Shown here in pieces: positions 47,339-56,417 of a DNA stretch of 64,000 nucleotides; position 1 is the first letter of the stretch; the number at the start of each line of letters is the position of its first letter. The notes beneath the pieces are model-generated. The model saw nothing but the letters and a program-made list of their open reading frames with translations, did not search any database and was not told the origin of the DNA. The DNA comes from Falsigemmobacter intermedius. Lineage in GTDB: Bacteria > Pseudomonadota > Alphaproteobacteria > Rhodobacterales > Rhodobacteraceae. The stretch is taken from positions 100,001-164,000 of the forward strand of contig NZ_SBLC01000008.1 in assembly GCF_004054105.1 (NCBI RefSeq). Direction: 5' to 3'. A program made the translations under genes and the position numbers.

Positions 47339-47829
47339 GTCAGCCCCAGACGGCGCAGCACGTCTTTAAGACGCAGGCGGCTGCTCTCCGGCCCCGGCCA
47401 GGCGGTCTGCGCATACCAGACGGAAAACAGCATTGCGGCCGCATCGCGGCCCTTTGCCCCGCCGCCAAGGCGCAAAGCGATCTCAGCCTCGACCCGGGCA
47501 CGCCAGCTTACAGCGCGCTGCGGCTGCAGACGGGCCACCGGCAGCAGCGCACCGTTCAGCCGTTTCAGAAACTGAATGGCGCCTTTGGCATCGCGCCCTG
47601 CTTCTGCCGAAGCCAGTTCCGTCAGCGCTTCAAGCCGCTGCCAGGCGGCATCCCGGCTGTCGGCGATCATGGCGGCAACCGTGCCGTGACGCTCAGCCAG
47701 AGAGGAGGCCGCAAGCCCGGCCCGCTCTGCGATGGCGGCGAAGGTCACGGCTTTTTCCCCGCGGCTGGCCAGAAGCGACAACACCGCCTCAAAGACCACC
47801 TCATCGGGCACTTTCCGTGCACGACCCAT
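47335..47829 (-). CDS. TetR-family regulator
   Basis: A 164-aa repressor-type protein. The N-terminal HTH (about residues 8-55) has VTFAAIAERAGLAASSLAERHG. The C-terminal helical domain is short. It ends 4 bases inside the fahA stop region on the opposite strand, so the two genes are convergent and overlapping. I start it at MGRARKVPDEVV; a longer reading is unlikely. The target may be the fahA promoter palindrome, which is inference. Confidence 0.72.
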   Translation of the reverse strand: MGRARKVPDEVVFEAVLSLLASRGEKAVTFAAIAERAGLAASSLAERHGTVAAMIADSRDAAWQRLEALTELASAEAGRDAKGAIQFLKRLNGALLPVARLQPQRAVSWRARVEAEIALRLGGGAKGRDAAAMLFSVWYAQTAWPGPESSRLRLKDVLRRLGLT

Positions 47830-47863
47830 CTCACTCGTCCTTCCCGCACCGTCTGCGCGGTGC

Positions 47864-48499
47864 TTATCTTTTCGCCCTTGGCGGGCGTGATTTATAAACC
47901 GGCAGACGCCAGCCAAAAGCCATCGAGCCTGCCCGCAGGGCAAAGACCATCACCCCGCAGCCAATAAGCGCAGAACCTGTCGGTAAAGTCCCTGCGGGAA
48001 GCTGGCGCAGCAAAAGCGCGGTGGCACTGCCCGCAAAGCAACAGGTGACGTAAAGCTCTCCCTGTTTCAGCACGAGCGGCACCTCATTGCAGACCACATC
48101 GCGCATCAGCCCGCCCAGGCAGCCCGTCACCACCCCCATCACCAGCACGATGGGCCAGGACTGCCCCATGGAGAGTGCAGCCCCCACCCCGGCCGGAACG
48201 GCCACCGCAAGTGCCATGGCATCAAGCCAGTCGAGCGCCTTGAGACGGCTTTCCAGCAGATGGGCGGTGAAGAACACCAGCACCGCTGCCGCCGTTGCCG
48301 CCCCCAGAAACTGCGGGGCGACCATCCAGAAGACATCGCGGTTGAGCAGCACATCGCGAACCGTTCCGCCCCCCACCGCGGTCAGACAGCCCAGAAAGAT
48401 AAAGCCGATCACATCAAGCTGGGCGCGGCTGGCCGCCAACGCCCCCGTCAGGGCAAAGATCACAACCGAAGCCAGATCCAGCACCCCGATCAGCGTCAT
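47864..48499 (-). CDS. TRIC-type cation channel family protein (YicG/YadS)
   Basis: A 211-aa protein with seven membrane segments in two three-helix repeats carrying the family signature: [16 protein letters not shown] in the first and [16 protein letters not shown] in the second. Trimeric intracellular cation channels are studied in animals and prokaryotes; the bacterial physiological role is unclear. It overlaps rnhA by four bases (ATGA), so the two are translated together. Confidence 0.85.
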   Translation of the reverse strand: MTLIGVLDLASVVIFALTGALAASRAQLDVIGFIFLGCLTAVGGGTVRDVLLNRDVFWMVAPQFLGAATAAAVLVFFTAHLLESRLKALDWLDAMALAVAVPAGVGAALSMGQSWPIVLVMGVVTGCLGGLMRDVVCNEVPLVLKQGELYVTCCFAGSATALLLRQLPAGTLPTGSALIGCGVMVFALRAGSMAFGWRLPVYKSRPPRAKR

Positions 48500-48960
48500 G
48501 CGGTTTTCATCTGCTTAAAGGGCGCCATTCCGGCGCGGGCCAGTTCATCTGCCCGCTCATTCTCAGCATGGCCCGCGTGGCCCTTGATCCACTGCCAGGT
48601 GACCTGATGGCGCGCCTGGGCCGCATCCAGCGCCTGCCAGAGATCGACATTCTTCACCGGCTTGCGGTCCGCGGTTTTCCAGCCGTTCTTCTTCCAGCCG
48701 AAAATCCAGCCGGTCACGCCGTTTTTCACATAGGCCGAGTCGGTGACCACCGTGATGGCACTGGGCCGCCCAAGCGCCTCAAGCGCCTGAATGGCGGCCA
48801 TCAGTTCCATGCGGTTGTTGGTGGTCTCGGGCTCTCCGCCCTGAAGGGTCAGCTCTTTGACCACTTCGCCATCCCGGCGCGCCAGCAGCAGCACCCCCCA
48901 GCCCCCAGGGCCGGGATTGCCCGAACAGGCACCATCGGTATAGGCAAAAATCTGGGTCAT
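48496..48960 (-). CDS. rnhA: Ribonuclease HI
   Basis: A 154-aa enzyme that removes RNA from RNA-DNA hybrids. All four catalytic acids are visible: [32 protein letters not shown] and [12 protein letters not shown] 48960 with AGGTGAG upstream is chosen; a GTG three codons earlier is possible. The C-terminal KGHAGH block is present. It overlaps the TRIC gene start and follows the protease gene in the opposite direction of the fahA cluster. Confidence 0.95.
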   Translation of the reverse strand: MTQIFAYTDGACSGNPGPGGWGVLLLARRDGEVVKELTLQGGEPETTNNRMELMAAIQALEALGRPSAITVVTDSAYVKNGVTGWIFGWKKNGWKTADRKPVKNVDLWQALDAAQARHQVTWQWIKGHAGHAENERADELARAGMAPFKQMKTA

Positions 48961-49044
48961 GCGGCTCACCTGAAAACATCGGCCTCACCTTAGCGTGAAA
49001 GCGGGAGCCTGCCCAGAGTGGCAGCCCCCCCTCCCCCGCCTGCC

Positions 49045-50463
49045 TCAGGTGCGGAAACGCAAAGTCACCGGACGCCCCGCGCGGATCACCGAGACCGCCC
49101 AGGAGCGGTTGCGCCGTGCCGCCTCAGCCGCCGCTGCCGCCTCCACCTCTGCGGGACTGCTCACCTCTCGCCCGTTGATGGCGACCAGGAAATCGCGCGG
49201 ACGCAGGCCTGCTTCCGCCGCCCAGCCCGACACGGCAGTCACCACCACGGCCTCGGACATATTGGCCTCAAGCTTCAGTTCAGCCTGGACGCTGGGGTTC
49301 AGCTGCATCACCTCCAGCCCCTGAAGGGGGCCTGCATCGCGCCCGAGCCGCCGGGGATCGCGGGCGGGGCTGTCGGGGGGCAGGATCATTTCAACCTCTG
49401 CCTCCAGATCTTTGCCGCTGCGCCGATAGCTGACCGTCGCCTTCTCACCCAGGCCCAGTTCGGACATGCGGTAGATCATCTCAGCCGGGCCGTTGACGAC
49501 ATGGCCGTTGAAACTGCGGATCAGATCGCCCGAGCGCAGACCTGCAGCGGCAAAGGGGCTGGCCGGATGCAGACCAGAAATCAGCACCCCCTCAGGATGG
49601 GTGAGGCCAAGGCTTTCCGAAAGCGTGCCATCGACCGCCTGCCCCGTGACCCCGGCCCAGGGCCGCATGAAGCGGTCCTTCCCCTCAGCCGCCTGCGCCA
49701 CGACGGCGCGCACCAGATTTGAGGGGATTGCAAAGCCCACCCCGTTCGAACCGCCCGACTGCGACAGGATCGCGGTGTTGATACCCACAAGACGGCCCTG
49801 ATGATCGACCAGCGCGCCACCAGAGTTGCCGGGGTTGATCGCCGCATCGGTCTGCAGGAAATAGCCGCGCCCGTCGCCCACTGAAATCGCCGAACGCGAG
49901 AGGGCCGAGATGATCCCCATGCTCACCGTCTGATCGAGGCCGAAGGGGTTGCCGATGGCGAGGACCAGATCCCCGACCTCCACCTCATCGCTGTCACGCA
50001 AAGTAATCGCGGGCAGTCCCTCTGCCCCTTCAAGTTTCAGCACCGCAAGATCGTTGTCCTGATCCGAGAGCACCACCTCTGCCTTCATCTGGCGGCGGTC
50101 CTGCAGCAGCACGGTGATTTCCTGCGCACCGTCAACGACATGGTAGTTCGAAACCACCAGCCCCTCAGAGCCCACGATCACGCCTGAACCCAGAGAGTTC
50201 TGCACCTCAGGCCGCACAGCGCCGAAATCACGAAAGAGCCGCTCAAACATCGGATCCCCCGCGAAGGGGCTGACACGCCGTTCCACCACCTTGGTGGCAT
50301 AGATGCTGACGACGGAGGGCGCCGCCACTTTCACCACCGGAGAAAAACTCAGCGCGATCTCTCCGCGCGAGGCGGGCACCTGCTGCGCCATCCCCGGCGC
50401 AGCAGTCAGCGCCGCCATCAGAACCGCCACCGACATCCGCCGTGCCAAACGCGCGTAAGCCAT
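49045..50463 (-). CDS. Periplasmic serine protease DegP/DegQ (HtrA) family
   Basis: A 472-aa exported protease with signal peptide 1-26 (cut after GMA). The trypsin-like domain contains the triad H108 (NYHVVDG), D138 (DNDLAVL) and S214 (NPGNSGGALVD). Two PDZ domains follow (about 255-350 and 375-470), the second ending RPVTLRFRT. ATG 50463 has GGAGGA six bases upstream. The likely role is periplasmic quality control or regulated proteolysis. It is a single gene with space on both sides. Confidence 0.92.
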   Translation of the reverse strand: MAYARLARRMSVAVLMAALTAAPGMAQQVPASRGEIALSFSPVVKVAAPSVVSIYATKVVERRVSPFAGDPMFERLFRDFGAVRPEVQNSLGSGVIVGSEGLVVSNYHVVDGAQEITVLLQDRRQMKAEVVLSDQDNDLAVLKLEGAEGLPAITLRDSDEVEVGDLVLAIGNPFGLDQTVSMGIISALSRSAISVGDGRGYFLQTDAAINPGNSGGALVDHQGRLVGINTAILSQSGGSNGVGFAIPSNLVRAVVAQAAEGKDRFMRPWAGVTGQAVDGTLSESLGLTHPEGVLISGLHPASPFAAAGLRSGDLIRSFNGHVVNGPAEMIYRMSELGLGEKATVSYRRSGKDLEAEVEMILPPDSPARDPRRLGRDAGPLQGLEVMQLNPSVQAELKLEANMSEAVVVTAVSGWAAEAGLRPRDFLVAINGREVSSPAEVEAAAAAEAARRNRSWAVSVIRAGRPVTLRFRT

Positions 50464-50565
50464 GCTTCCTCCGGGAAAAATCTCTCTCACAGAAATATGG
50501 TTACGCCCCTGGCCGCGGGCAAGCCACAGCGCGGGGGCTTTTCTTCAGGGATGGCCCCGAAAAGC

Positions 50566-50596
50566 AAAAAGACCCGCCGGAACCGGCGGGCCTTTT
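50566..50596 (-). terminator. rplQ terminator
   Basis: On the minus strand CCCGCCGG and CCGGCGGG form the stem and the T-run TCTTTTT follows. It lies 28 bases past the rplQ stop and ends the alpha operon. Confidence 0.85.
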
Positions 50597-50623
50597 CAAT
50601 CACAAAAGGCTTTCGCCCGGTGA

Positions 50624-51043
50624 TTATTCTTCAGCTGCGAACTCAGCTTCCAGACGGGCACGATCGCCAGCGCCTTTGGCCGAGGTGTCGCGGTCAACGA
50701 ACTCAATGATAGCCATCGGTGCCATGTCGCCGTAACGGAAGCCGGCTTTCATGATACGGATGTAGCCACCCTGACGCTCTTTGTAGCGCGGGCCGAGGAT
50801 GTCAAAGAGACGTGCGAGGTGCTTGTCTTCTTTGAGGGCAGCACGTGCCTGACGACGGGCGTGCAGGTCGCCGCGTTTCGCGAGCGTGATCAGTTTTTCA
50901 ACGATCGGACGCAGTTCTTTCGCTTTCGGCAGGGTGGTCTTGATCTGCTCGTGCTCGATCAGGGCGCCCGACATGTTCGCGAAGAGAGCTTTGCGGTGCT
51001 CGTGGGTACGGTTAAGGCGACGGTAGCCGCGTGCGTGACGCAT
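50624..51043 (-). CDS. rplQ: 50S ribosomal protein L17
   Basis: A 139-aa protein at the exit-tunnel face of the large subunit. It has [20 protein letters not shown] at the start and the conserved RREAR-like block [20 protein letters not shown], with the C-terminal extension typical of alphaproteobacteria. It follows rpoA, but a strong hairpin with a T-rich tail separates the two. Confidence 0.96.
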   Translation of the reverse strand: MRHARGYRRLNRTHEHRKALFANMSGALIEHEQIKTTLPKAKELRPIVEKLITLAKRGDLHARRQARAALKEDKHLARLFDILGPRYKERQGGYIRIMKAGFRYGDMAPMAIIEFVDRDTSAKGAGDRARLEAEFAAEE

Positions 51044-51150
51044 GGGTCTTCTCCAGTGCTTATTTTACTTTGTAGAGCCAGAACTGCGTAGGTTCCGACA
51101 TCATTGGGGCACCATGCCCGTAAGTTCCCGGCCCACGCCGGCATTTATAA

Positions 51151-51175
51151 AGGGGGCGTGTAGACACGCCCCCCT
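51151..51175 (-). terminator. Hairpin between rpoA and rplQ
   Basis: AGGGGGCGTGT and ACACGCCCCCT pair around AG; on the minus strand the hairpin is followed by TTTATAAATGCC. It lies 21 bases past the rpoA stop and 108 bases before rplQ, so rplQ may be partly uncoupled from rpoA. Confidence 0.65.
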
Positions 51176-51195
51176 CAAAAGTCAAGCAATGCGGA

Positions 51196-52212
51196 TCAGA
51201 ACTGATCTTCGAAGCGCTTTGCCAGATCTTCGATGTTTTCCGGCGGCCAGTCTTCGACTTCCATACCCAGGTGCAGCTGCATGTTCGCGAGAACTTCTTT
51301 GATCTCGTTGAGCGACTTGCGGCCGAAGTTCGGGGTGCGGAGCATCTCGGCTTCGGTTTTCTGGATAAGATCGCCGATGTAGACGATGTTGTCGTTCTTG
51401 AGGCAGTTGGCCGAACGGACCGACAGCTCAAGCTCGTCAACCTTCTTCAGCAGCAGCGGGTTGAATTCGAGACCGGTGTCGATCTCACCTGCTTTTGCCG
51501 ATTCCGGCTCTTCGAAGTTAACGAAGATCGACAGCTGGTCCTGAAGGATGCGCGCAGCATAGGCCACTGCATCATCCGGGGTCAGCGAACCGTCGGTTTC
51601 GATTTTCATGGTCAGCTTGTCGTAGTCCAGAACCTGACCTTCGCGGGTCGGGGTGACTTCGTAGCTGACTTTCTTGACCGGCGAGTAGATCGCATCGATC
51701 GGGATCAGACCGATCGGGGCATCTTCCGGACGGTTCTTATCCGCCGAAACATAGCCTTTGCCGGTGTTTACGGTCAGTTCCATGAACACATCCGCGCCGT
51801 CATCCAGGTGGCAGATGACGTGGTCTTTGTTCAGGATGGTGACGCCACCGACTTCGGTGATGTCGCCGGCGGTCACAACGCCCGGACCTTTTGCCGAGAT
51901 CGAGAGGCGCTTGGGCCCTTCGATATCCATGCGCAGGGCAACGCCCTTCAGGTTCAGAACGATATCGGTGACGTCTTCACGCACACCGGCAACCGAGGAG
52001 AATTCGTGCAGAACGTTGTCGATCTGGACGCTGGTGATGGCGGCGCCCTGAAGCGACGACATCAGAATGCGACGCAGAGCGTTGCCGAGCGTCAGACCAA
52101 AGCCACGCTCCAGCGGTTCGGCGATGACGGTTGCAACGCGCGACGCGTCGACACCCGGCTTGACCTCGAGCTGTTGCGGCTTGATCAGTTCCTGCCAGTT
52201 CTTGTGGATCAT
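51196..52212 (-). CDS. rpoA: RNA polymerase alpha subunit
   Basis: The 338-aa alpha subunit, which nucleates RNA polymerase assembly and contacts UP elements and activators. Start [17 protein letters not shown], from comparison with family starts. The alpha-NTD contains [20 protein letters not shown]; the alpha-CTD (about 250-330) has the helix-hairpin-helix [18 protein letters not shown]. It follows rpsK by 115 bases. Confidence 0.97.
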   Translation of the reverse strand: MIHKNWQELIKPQQLEVKPGVDASRVATVIAEPLERGFGLTLGNALRRILMSSLQGAAITSVQIDNVLHEFSSVAGVREDVTDIVLNLKGVALRMDIEGPKRLSISAKGPGVVTAGDITEVGGVTILNKDHVICHLDDGADVFMELTVNTGKGYVSADKNRPEDAPIGLIPIDAIYSPVKKVSYEVTPTREGQVLDYDKLTMKIETDGSLTPDDAVAYAARILQDQLSIFVNFEEPESAKAGEIDTGLEFNPLLLKKVDELELSVRSANCLKNDNIVYIGDLIQKTEAEMLRTPNFGRKSLNEIKEVLANMQLHLGMEVEDWPPENIEDLAKRFEDQF

Positions 52213-52327
52213 GCGATGCGCCTCCATTCCTGTCTGTCGTCCATGTCCCTAAACGACAGACGCCCGAGGGTCGTAAAATACGTGCAGGCCGCGCCCGGGG
52301 GCACGGCCTTATGATGCTGTTCGCGGC

Positions 52328-52723
52328 TCAGACGCGACGACGCTTCGGCGGACGGCAGCCGTTGTGTGCGATCGGGGTCACATCACGGATCGAGGTGATG
52401 TTGAAGCCGATGGCAGCCAGGGCGCGCAGTGCCGATTCACGACCCGAACCCGGGCCCTGAACTTCGACTTCCAGCGTTTTCACGCCGTGTTCCTGAGCTT
52501 TTTTACCAGCGTCCTCAGCAGCCATCTGTGCGGCGTAGGGGGTCGATTTACGCGAACCCTTGAAGCCCATGGTGCCAGCCGACGACCAGGAGATCGCGTT
52601 GCCCTGAACGTCAGAGATGAGGATTTTGGTGTTGTTGAACGAAGAATTCACATGGGCGACGCCCGATGCGATATTCTTACGCTCTTTTTTCTTACCAGCG
52701 CGGGCTTTGGTATCACGTGCCAT
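52328..52723 (-). CDS. rpsK: 30S ribosomal protein S11
   Basis: A 131-aa platform protein: [40 protein letters not shown] and the C-terminal [16 protein letters not shown]. It follows rpsM by 14 bases and precedes rpoA. The gene for S4 (rpsD) is not between rpsK and rpoA, as is normal for alphaproteobacteria. Confidence 0.97.
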   Translation of the reverse strand: MARDTKARAGKKKERKNIASGVAHVNSSFNNTKILISDVQGNAISWSSAGTMGFKGSRKSTPYAAQMAAEDAGKKAQEHGVKTLEVEVQGPGSGRESALRALAAIGFNITSIRDVTPIAHNGCRPPKRRRV

Positions 52724-52737
52724 GTTTCAGCGCTCCC

Positions 52738-53106
52738 TTACTTCTTCTTGCCGGCGATCGGCTTCGCAGGGCCCTTACGGGTGCGAGCGTTGGTATGGGT
52801 ACGCTGACCGCGAACCGGGAGGTTCTTACGGTGACGCAGGCCGCGGTAGCAGCCGAGGTCCATCAGACGCTTGATGTTGGTCGAGACTTCACGACGCAGG
52901 TCGCCTTCAACGGTGAAGGTGGCGTCGATGTGCTCGCGGATTGCGAGAACTTCGGCGTCCGACAGTTCGTTGACGCGGCGGGTGCGATCGATACCCACAG
53001 CTTCGCAGATCTGCTCAGCGACGTGAGCGCCGATGCCGTGGATGTACTGCAGCGCGATCGGTACGCGTTTTGCAGTCGGGATGTTGACGCCAGCAATACG
53101 TGCCAT
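52738..53106 (-). CDS. rpsM: 30S ribosomal protein S13
   Basis: A 122-aa head protein contacting the P-site tRNA and the B1 bridge. It starts [15 protein letters not shown] and has [20 protein letters not shown] and the basic tail [18 protein letters not shown] longer in-frame reading upstream is rejected. It follows adk with a 192-bp leader that contains a strong hairpin. Confidence 0.97.
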   Translation of the reverse strand: MARIAGVNIPTAKRVPIALQYIHGIGAHVAEQICEAVGIDRTRRVNELSDAEVLAIREHIDATFTVEGDLRREVSTNIKRLMDLGCYRGLRHRKNLPVRGQRTHTNARTRKGPAKPIAGKKK

Positions 53107-53239
53107 GCGCAAGTCCTTTCGTTGCGGTTCCGTGATGCCAGAACCTTTTTTCACAACGCATAACCCAAAGTTACGGGAACAAGGGGCAGTATGCATCGCA
53201 TCGAGGTGATTCGTCCGGTCCGAAAACCAGACAATGATT

Positions 53240-53265
53240 CCCATAGGGAGGCTGATCCCTATGGG
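53240..53265 (-). promoter_or_regulatory. Hairpin in the rpsM leader
   Basis: CCCATAGGGA and TCCCTATGGG form a perfect 10-bp stem around GGCTGA, 134 bases before rpsM and 33 bases past the adk stop. There is no T-run on the minus strand. It may separate adk from rpsM or regulate the ribosomal genes. In E. coli the rpsM leader is the S4 target, but rpsD is not in this operon, so that comparison need not hold. Confidence 0.5.
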
Positions 53266-53298
53266 GTTTTGCAGGCTCCGTCAAGCTGGGGCAGAGCC

Positions 53299-53946
53299 TC
53301 AGCGGTCAAGGACGCCGGCAATCGCTTTGGAGACTGAATCCATTTCGGCCAGTCCGTCAACACCGCTCAGCTGATCCTTGGCATAATAATAGCCGATCAG
53401 CGGCGAAGTCTTTTTGTAGTATTCCATCAGACGGGTCTTCAGCGCATCGGCGTTGTCATCTGCACGACGGGTCATCTTGTGACCGCCGCAGACATCGCAG
53501 GTGCCCTCAACCTTCGTGGGTTTGGTCTCATCGTGATAGACCGCACCGCAATCGCCGCAGGTATAGCGGCCGGTGATGCGGGCGACCAGCGCCGCATCAT
53601 CAACCTGCATCTCGATGACGGCATCGAGCTTCTGACCCATCTTCTCCATCAGACGCCCGAGAGCATCTGCCTGAGGCAGCGTGCGCGGGAAGCCGTCAAA
53701 GATGAAGCCGCCGCCCTGTGCGCCGGAGAGCTTCTCTTCGATCAGACCGATCACGATCTCATCGGTGACCAGCTCACCACGCTCCATGACTTCAGCCACG
53801 CGCTTACCCATCTCCGTGCCGCTGGTTTTGGCGGCGCGAAGCATGTCACCGGTCGAGAGCTGCACCATGCCGCGCTCTTCCTCAAGTCGCTTCGCCTGGG
53901 TTCCCTTCCCTGCGCCCGGCGGCCCGAGGAGAATGATATTCGGCAT
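53299..53946 (-). CDS. adk: Adenylate kinase
   Basis: A 215-aa enzyme: ATP plus AMP to two ADP. The P-loop is [14 protein letters not shown], and the NMP region has [13 protein letters not shown]. The LID carries four cysteines ([13 protein letters not shown] and GTCDVCGG), a zinc-binding LID as found in many bacteria. It follows secY by 18 bases and keeps the usual place between secY and rpsM. Confidence 0.96.
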   Translation of the reverse strand: MPNIILLGPPGAGKGTQAKRLEEERGMVQLSTGDMLRAAKTSGTEMGKRVAEVMERGELVTDEIVIGLIEEKLSGAQGGGFIFDGFPRTLPQADALGRLMEKMGQKLDAVIEMQVDDAALVARITGRYTCGDCGAVYHDETKPTKVEGTCDVCGGHKMTRRADDNADALKTRLMEYYKKTSPLIGYYYAKDQLSGVDGLAEMDSVSKAIAGVLDR

Positions 53947-53964
53947 GGTTCAGTGCTCCCTAAC

Positions 53965-55320
53965 TCAGCGGCGGGCCGGTGCGCGGTTGCCGCGCTTCTT
54001 ACCGGACAGACGGCTCTTTTCGATCAGGCCCTCATATTGATGGGCCAGCAGATGGCTTTGTACCTGGTTGATGGTGTCCATCGTTACCGAGACCACGATC
54101 AGAACGGAAGTCCCACCAAAGTAGAAGGGAACCGACAGCTGATTGCGCAGAATCTCAGGCAGCAGACAGACCGCAACCAGATAGGCAGATCCCAGAACCA
54201 GAACGCGGGTGACCACGTAGTTCAGGTAATCTTCGGTCTTCTTACCCGGGCGGATGCCGGGAATAAAGCCAGTCTGGTTCTTCAGGTTCTCGGCCACTTC
54301 CTCGGTCTTGAAGGAGACGTTGAAGGTGTAGAAATAGCTGAAGAAGACGATCATCAGCGCGAAGAACACGAGGTACAGCGGCTGACCAGGACCGAAATAG
54401 GCAAGAATCGTTGACATCACCGGGCCGGTGTTGCCGCCCGAGAAGGTCGAGATCGTGACCGGAAGCAGCAGCAGCGACGAGGCAAAGATCGCCGGAATAA
54501 CGCCCGCCGGGTTGACTTTGATCGGCAGGTGCGACGATCCGCCGTCATAGACTTTCATGCCCACCTGACGACGGGGATACTGGATGTGGATCTTGCGCAG
54601 CGCACGCTCAACAAAGACCACAGCCGCGATGACGCCCACAACCATCACCAGAATGCCGATGATGACAGCCGGATGAATAACGCCCGACCAGCCCTGCGCG
54701 AAGAACTGAGCCAGCGCGCCCGGGATCTCAGCAACGATACCGACGAAGATGATGAGCGAAATGCCGTTGCCGATGCCGCGCTGCGTGATCTGCTCACCCA
54801 GCCACATCAGGAACATGGTGCCACCCACGAGGGTGATGACAGCGGCGATGCGGAAGAACATCCCCGGATCATGGGCCAGATCCCCGGCCTCAAGCGAAAC
54901 GGCGATACCCCAGGCCTGAAAGACCGCCAGAATCACCGTGCCGAAGCGGGTGTACTGGTTCAGCTTCTTACGGCCGGCCTCGCCTTCTTTTTTCAGCTGC
55001 TCCCAGGGCTTATACATCGCCCCCACGAGCTGCACGATGATCGACGCCGAGATATAGGGCATAATCCCCAGGGCGAAGATCCCCATCCGGCTGATTGCAC
55101 CGCCGGTAAACATATTAAGCATGCCACCGATGCCGGTCGCCGCCTGATCCATAAACTCTTTTAGAGCAAAGGCATCAATGCCAGGCACAGGAATGTAAGT
55201 GCCAAGGCGGTAAACGATCAGCAGGCCGATGGTAAAGAAGATACGCTGGCGCAGGTCGGTCGCTTTGCCGAGCGCCCCCCAACTCAGGTTGGCCGCCATT
55301 TGCTCTGCAGCAGATGCCAT
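53965..55320 (-). CDS. secY: Preprotein translocase subunit SecY
   Basis: A 451-aa, ten-helix channel of the Sec translocon. Helix 2 signature GGMLNMFTGGAISRMGIFALGI (shown as GGMLNMFTGGAISRM), then QRGIGNGISLIIFVGIVAEI, and C-terminal KSRLSGKKRGNRAP. It is followed by adk and preceded by rplO with a 100-bp gap. Its partner secE is at 2710-2907 in the same window. Confidence 0.96.
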   Translation of the reverse strand: MASAAEQMAANLSWGALGKATDLRQRIFFTIGLLIVYRLGTYIPVPGIDAFALKEFMDQAATGIGGMLNMFTGGAISRMGIFALGIMPYISASIIVQLVGAMYKPWEQLKKEGEAGRKKLNQYTRFGTVILAVFQAWGIAVSLEAGDLAHDPGMFFRIAAVITLVGGTMFLMWLGEQITQRGIGNGISLIIFVGIVAEIPGALAQFFAQGWSGVIHPAVIIGILVMVVGVIAAVVFVERALRKIHIQYPRRQVGMKVYDGGSSHLPIKVNPAGVIPAIFASSLLLLPVTISTFSGGNTGPVMSTILAYFGPGQPLYLVFFALMIVFFSYFYTFNVSFKTEEVAENLKNQTGFIPGIRPGKKTEDYLNYVVTRVLVLGSAYLVAVCLLPEILRNQLSVPFYFGGTSVLIVVSVTMDTINQVQSHLLAHQYEGLIEKSRLSGKKRGNRAPARR

Positions 55321-55420
55321 GTCCGGTCTCTTTCATGAAAGCGCCGCCGAACCGTTTCCCGGTCGGCGGCGCTGGAAAACTTGAGCAGATTTAAGCGCGA
55401 CTTACCGCGCCTGCAACCGC

Positions 55421-55897
55421 TTATTCAGCCGAAGCAGCTTTCACCGTCAGGGTGATCTTGCCGCCAGCCTTCTCAACCGCCTCAACTGCTGCTGCCGAAG
55501 CACCTGCAACGACGAGGTTCAGCGCCGTGGTGATCTCGCCTTTTGCGAGGATACGGATGCCGTCACGCTTGTGCGAGGTCAGGCCTGCTGCAACCAGTGC
55601 GTCCTCGTTGATCTCAGCAGCAGCCGAGAGCTTGCCTGCTTCGACGAACTTCTGGATGAGGCCCAGGTTGACGACTGCGAATTCTTTGCGGTTCGGCTTG
55701 TTGAAGCCGCGCTTCGGCAGGCGACGGTAGAGCGGCATCTGACCGCCTTCGTAGCCATTCAGCGCAACGCCCGAACGCGATTTCTGACCTTTGATACCAC
55801 GGCCGGCAGTTTTGCCTTTGCCCGAACCAGGACCGCGTGCAACGCGTTTCTGTTTCTTTGCTGCGCCGTCGTTATCGCGAAGTTCGTGAAGTTTCAT
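55421..55897 (-). CDS. rplO: 50S ribosomal protein L15
   Basis: A 158-aa protein that organises 23S rRNA domains II and V. It starts [20 protein letters not shown], with the basic glycine-rich [18 protein letters not shown] block and a final [15 protein letters not shown]. The upstream in-frame extension contains no recognisable protein. It is normally preceded by rpmD; here the upstream 460 bases hold no ribosomal gene. Confidence 0.96.
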   Translation of the reverse strand: MKLHELRDNDGAAKKQKRVARGPGSGKGKTAGRGIKGQKSRSGVALNGYEGGQMPLYRRLPKRGFNKPNRKEFAVVNLGLIQKFVEAGKLSAAAEINEDALVAAGLTSHKRDGIRILAKGEITTALNLVVAGASAAAVEAVEKAGGKITLTVKAASAE

Positions 55898-56356
55898 GTC
55901 GCTCTCCTTGCCGGAAACCCCCGCCAGCGACGGATGGGGACACACGGCCTGTCAAAAATGAAATCTGCCCGAGGACAGACCCGCTGCCTTTATACCCGAA
56001 AGCCTCCGGGTTCAAGGCGATTCCCCCCCTTTCAGGGAGGCGGCGGCGGCAGAGCCCTGCCCCGCCGCCGCGCAAACTCAGATATCGGAGACACTCAAAG
56101 CCGAATCGATGGCAAAGTCCTGCACATCTTCATTGGCTGCAACGGCCCCCGCAACGCTCATGCAACCCGACATCAGACAGCAGCGATCAGGTGAGTGGCA
56201 GGGAGCAGTTTCTTAGTAACAACGGAAATTCCGTATATTTTCCAACGCCTTCCTGACAGACCACCGCGACGCGCCTACCCCCCCCGGAGGGACCATCCGC
56301 CCTGCCCGCCTGACCCTTTGACAATGACGTCTTTACCTGGAGAAGCGGTGCTCAAC
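55898..56356. other. Non-coding stretch between rplO and the pch operon
   Basis: I find no gene, tRNA or clear promoter box here. One tiny reading frame on the minus strand (about 31 codons, ending near 56088, MSGCMSVAGAV...) has no Shine-Dalgarno and no recognisable relatives. Several pyrimidine-rich runs, such as 56278-56300, suggest non-coding DNA. It separates the ribosomal genes from a catabolic operon read in the same direction. Confidence 0.5.
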
Positions 56357-56388
56357 AAAACAGCCCGAAAGCGTGAGCTTTCGGGCTG
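56357..56388 (-). terminator. Terminator of the p-cresol methylhydroxylase-type operon
   Basis: On the minus strand CAGCCCGAAAGC pairs with GCTTTCGGGCTG (12 bp, 4-base loop) and TTTTG follows. It lies 30 bases past the flavoprotein stop. Confidence 0.9.
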
Positions 56389-56417
56389 CGAACTCGTTAA
56401 TTACAACCGGCAGTCGA

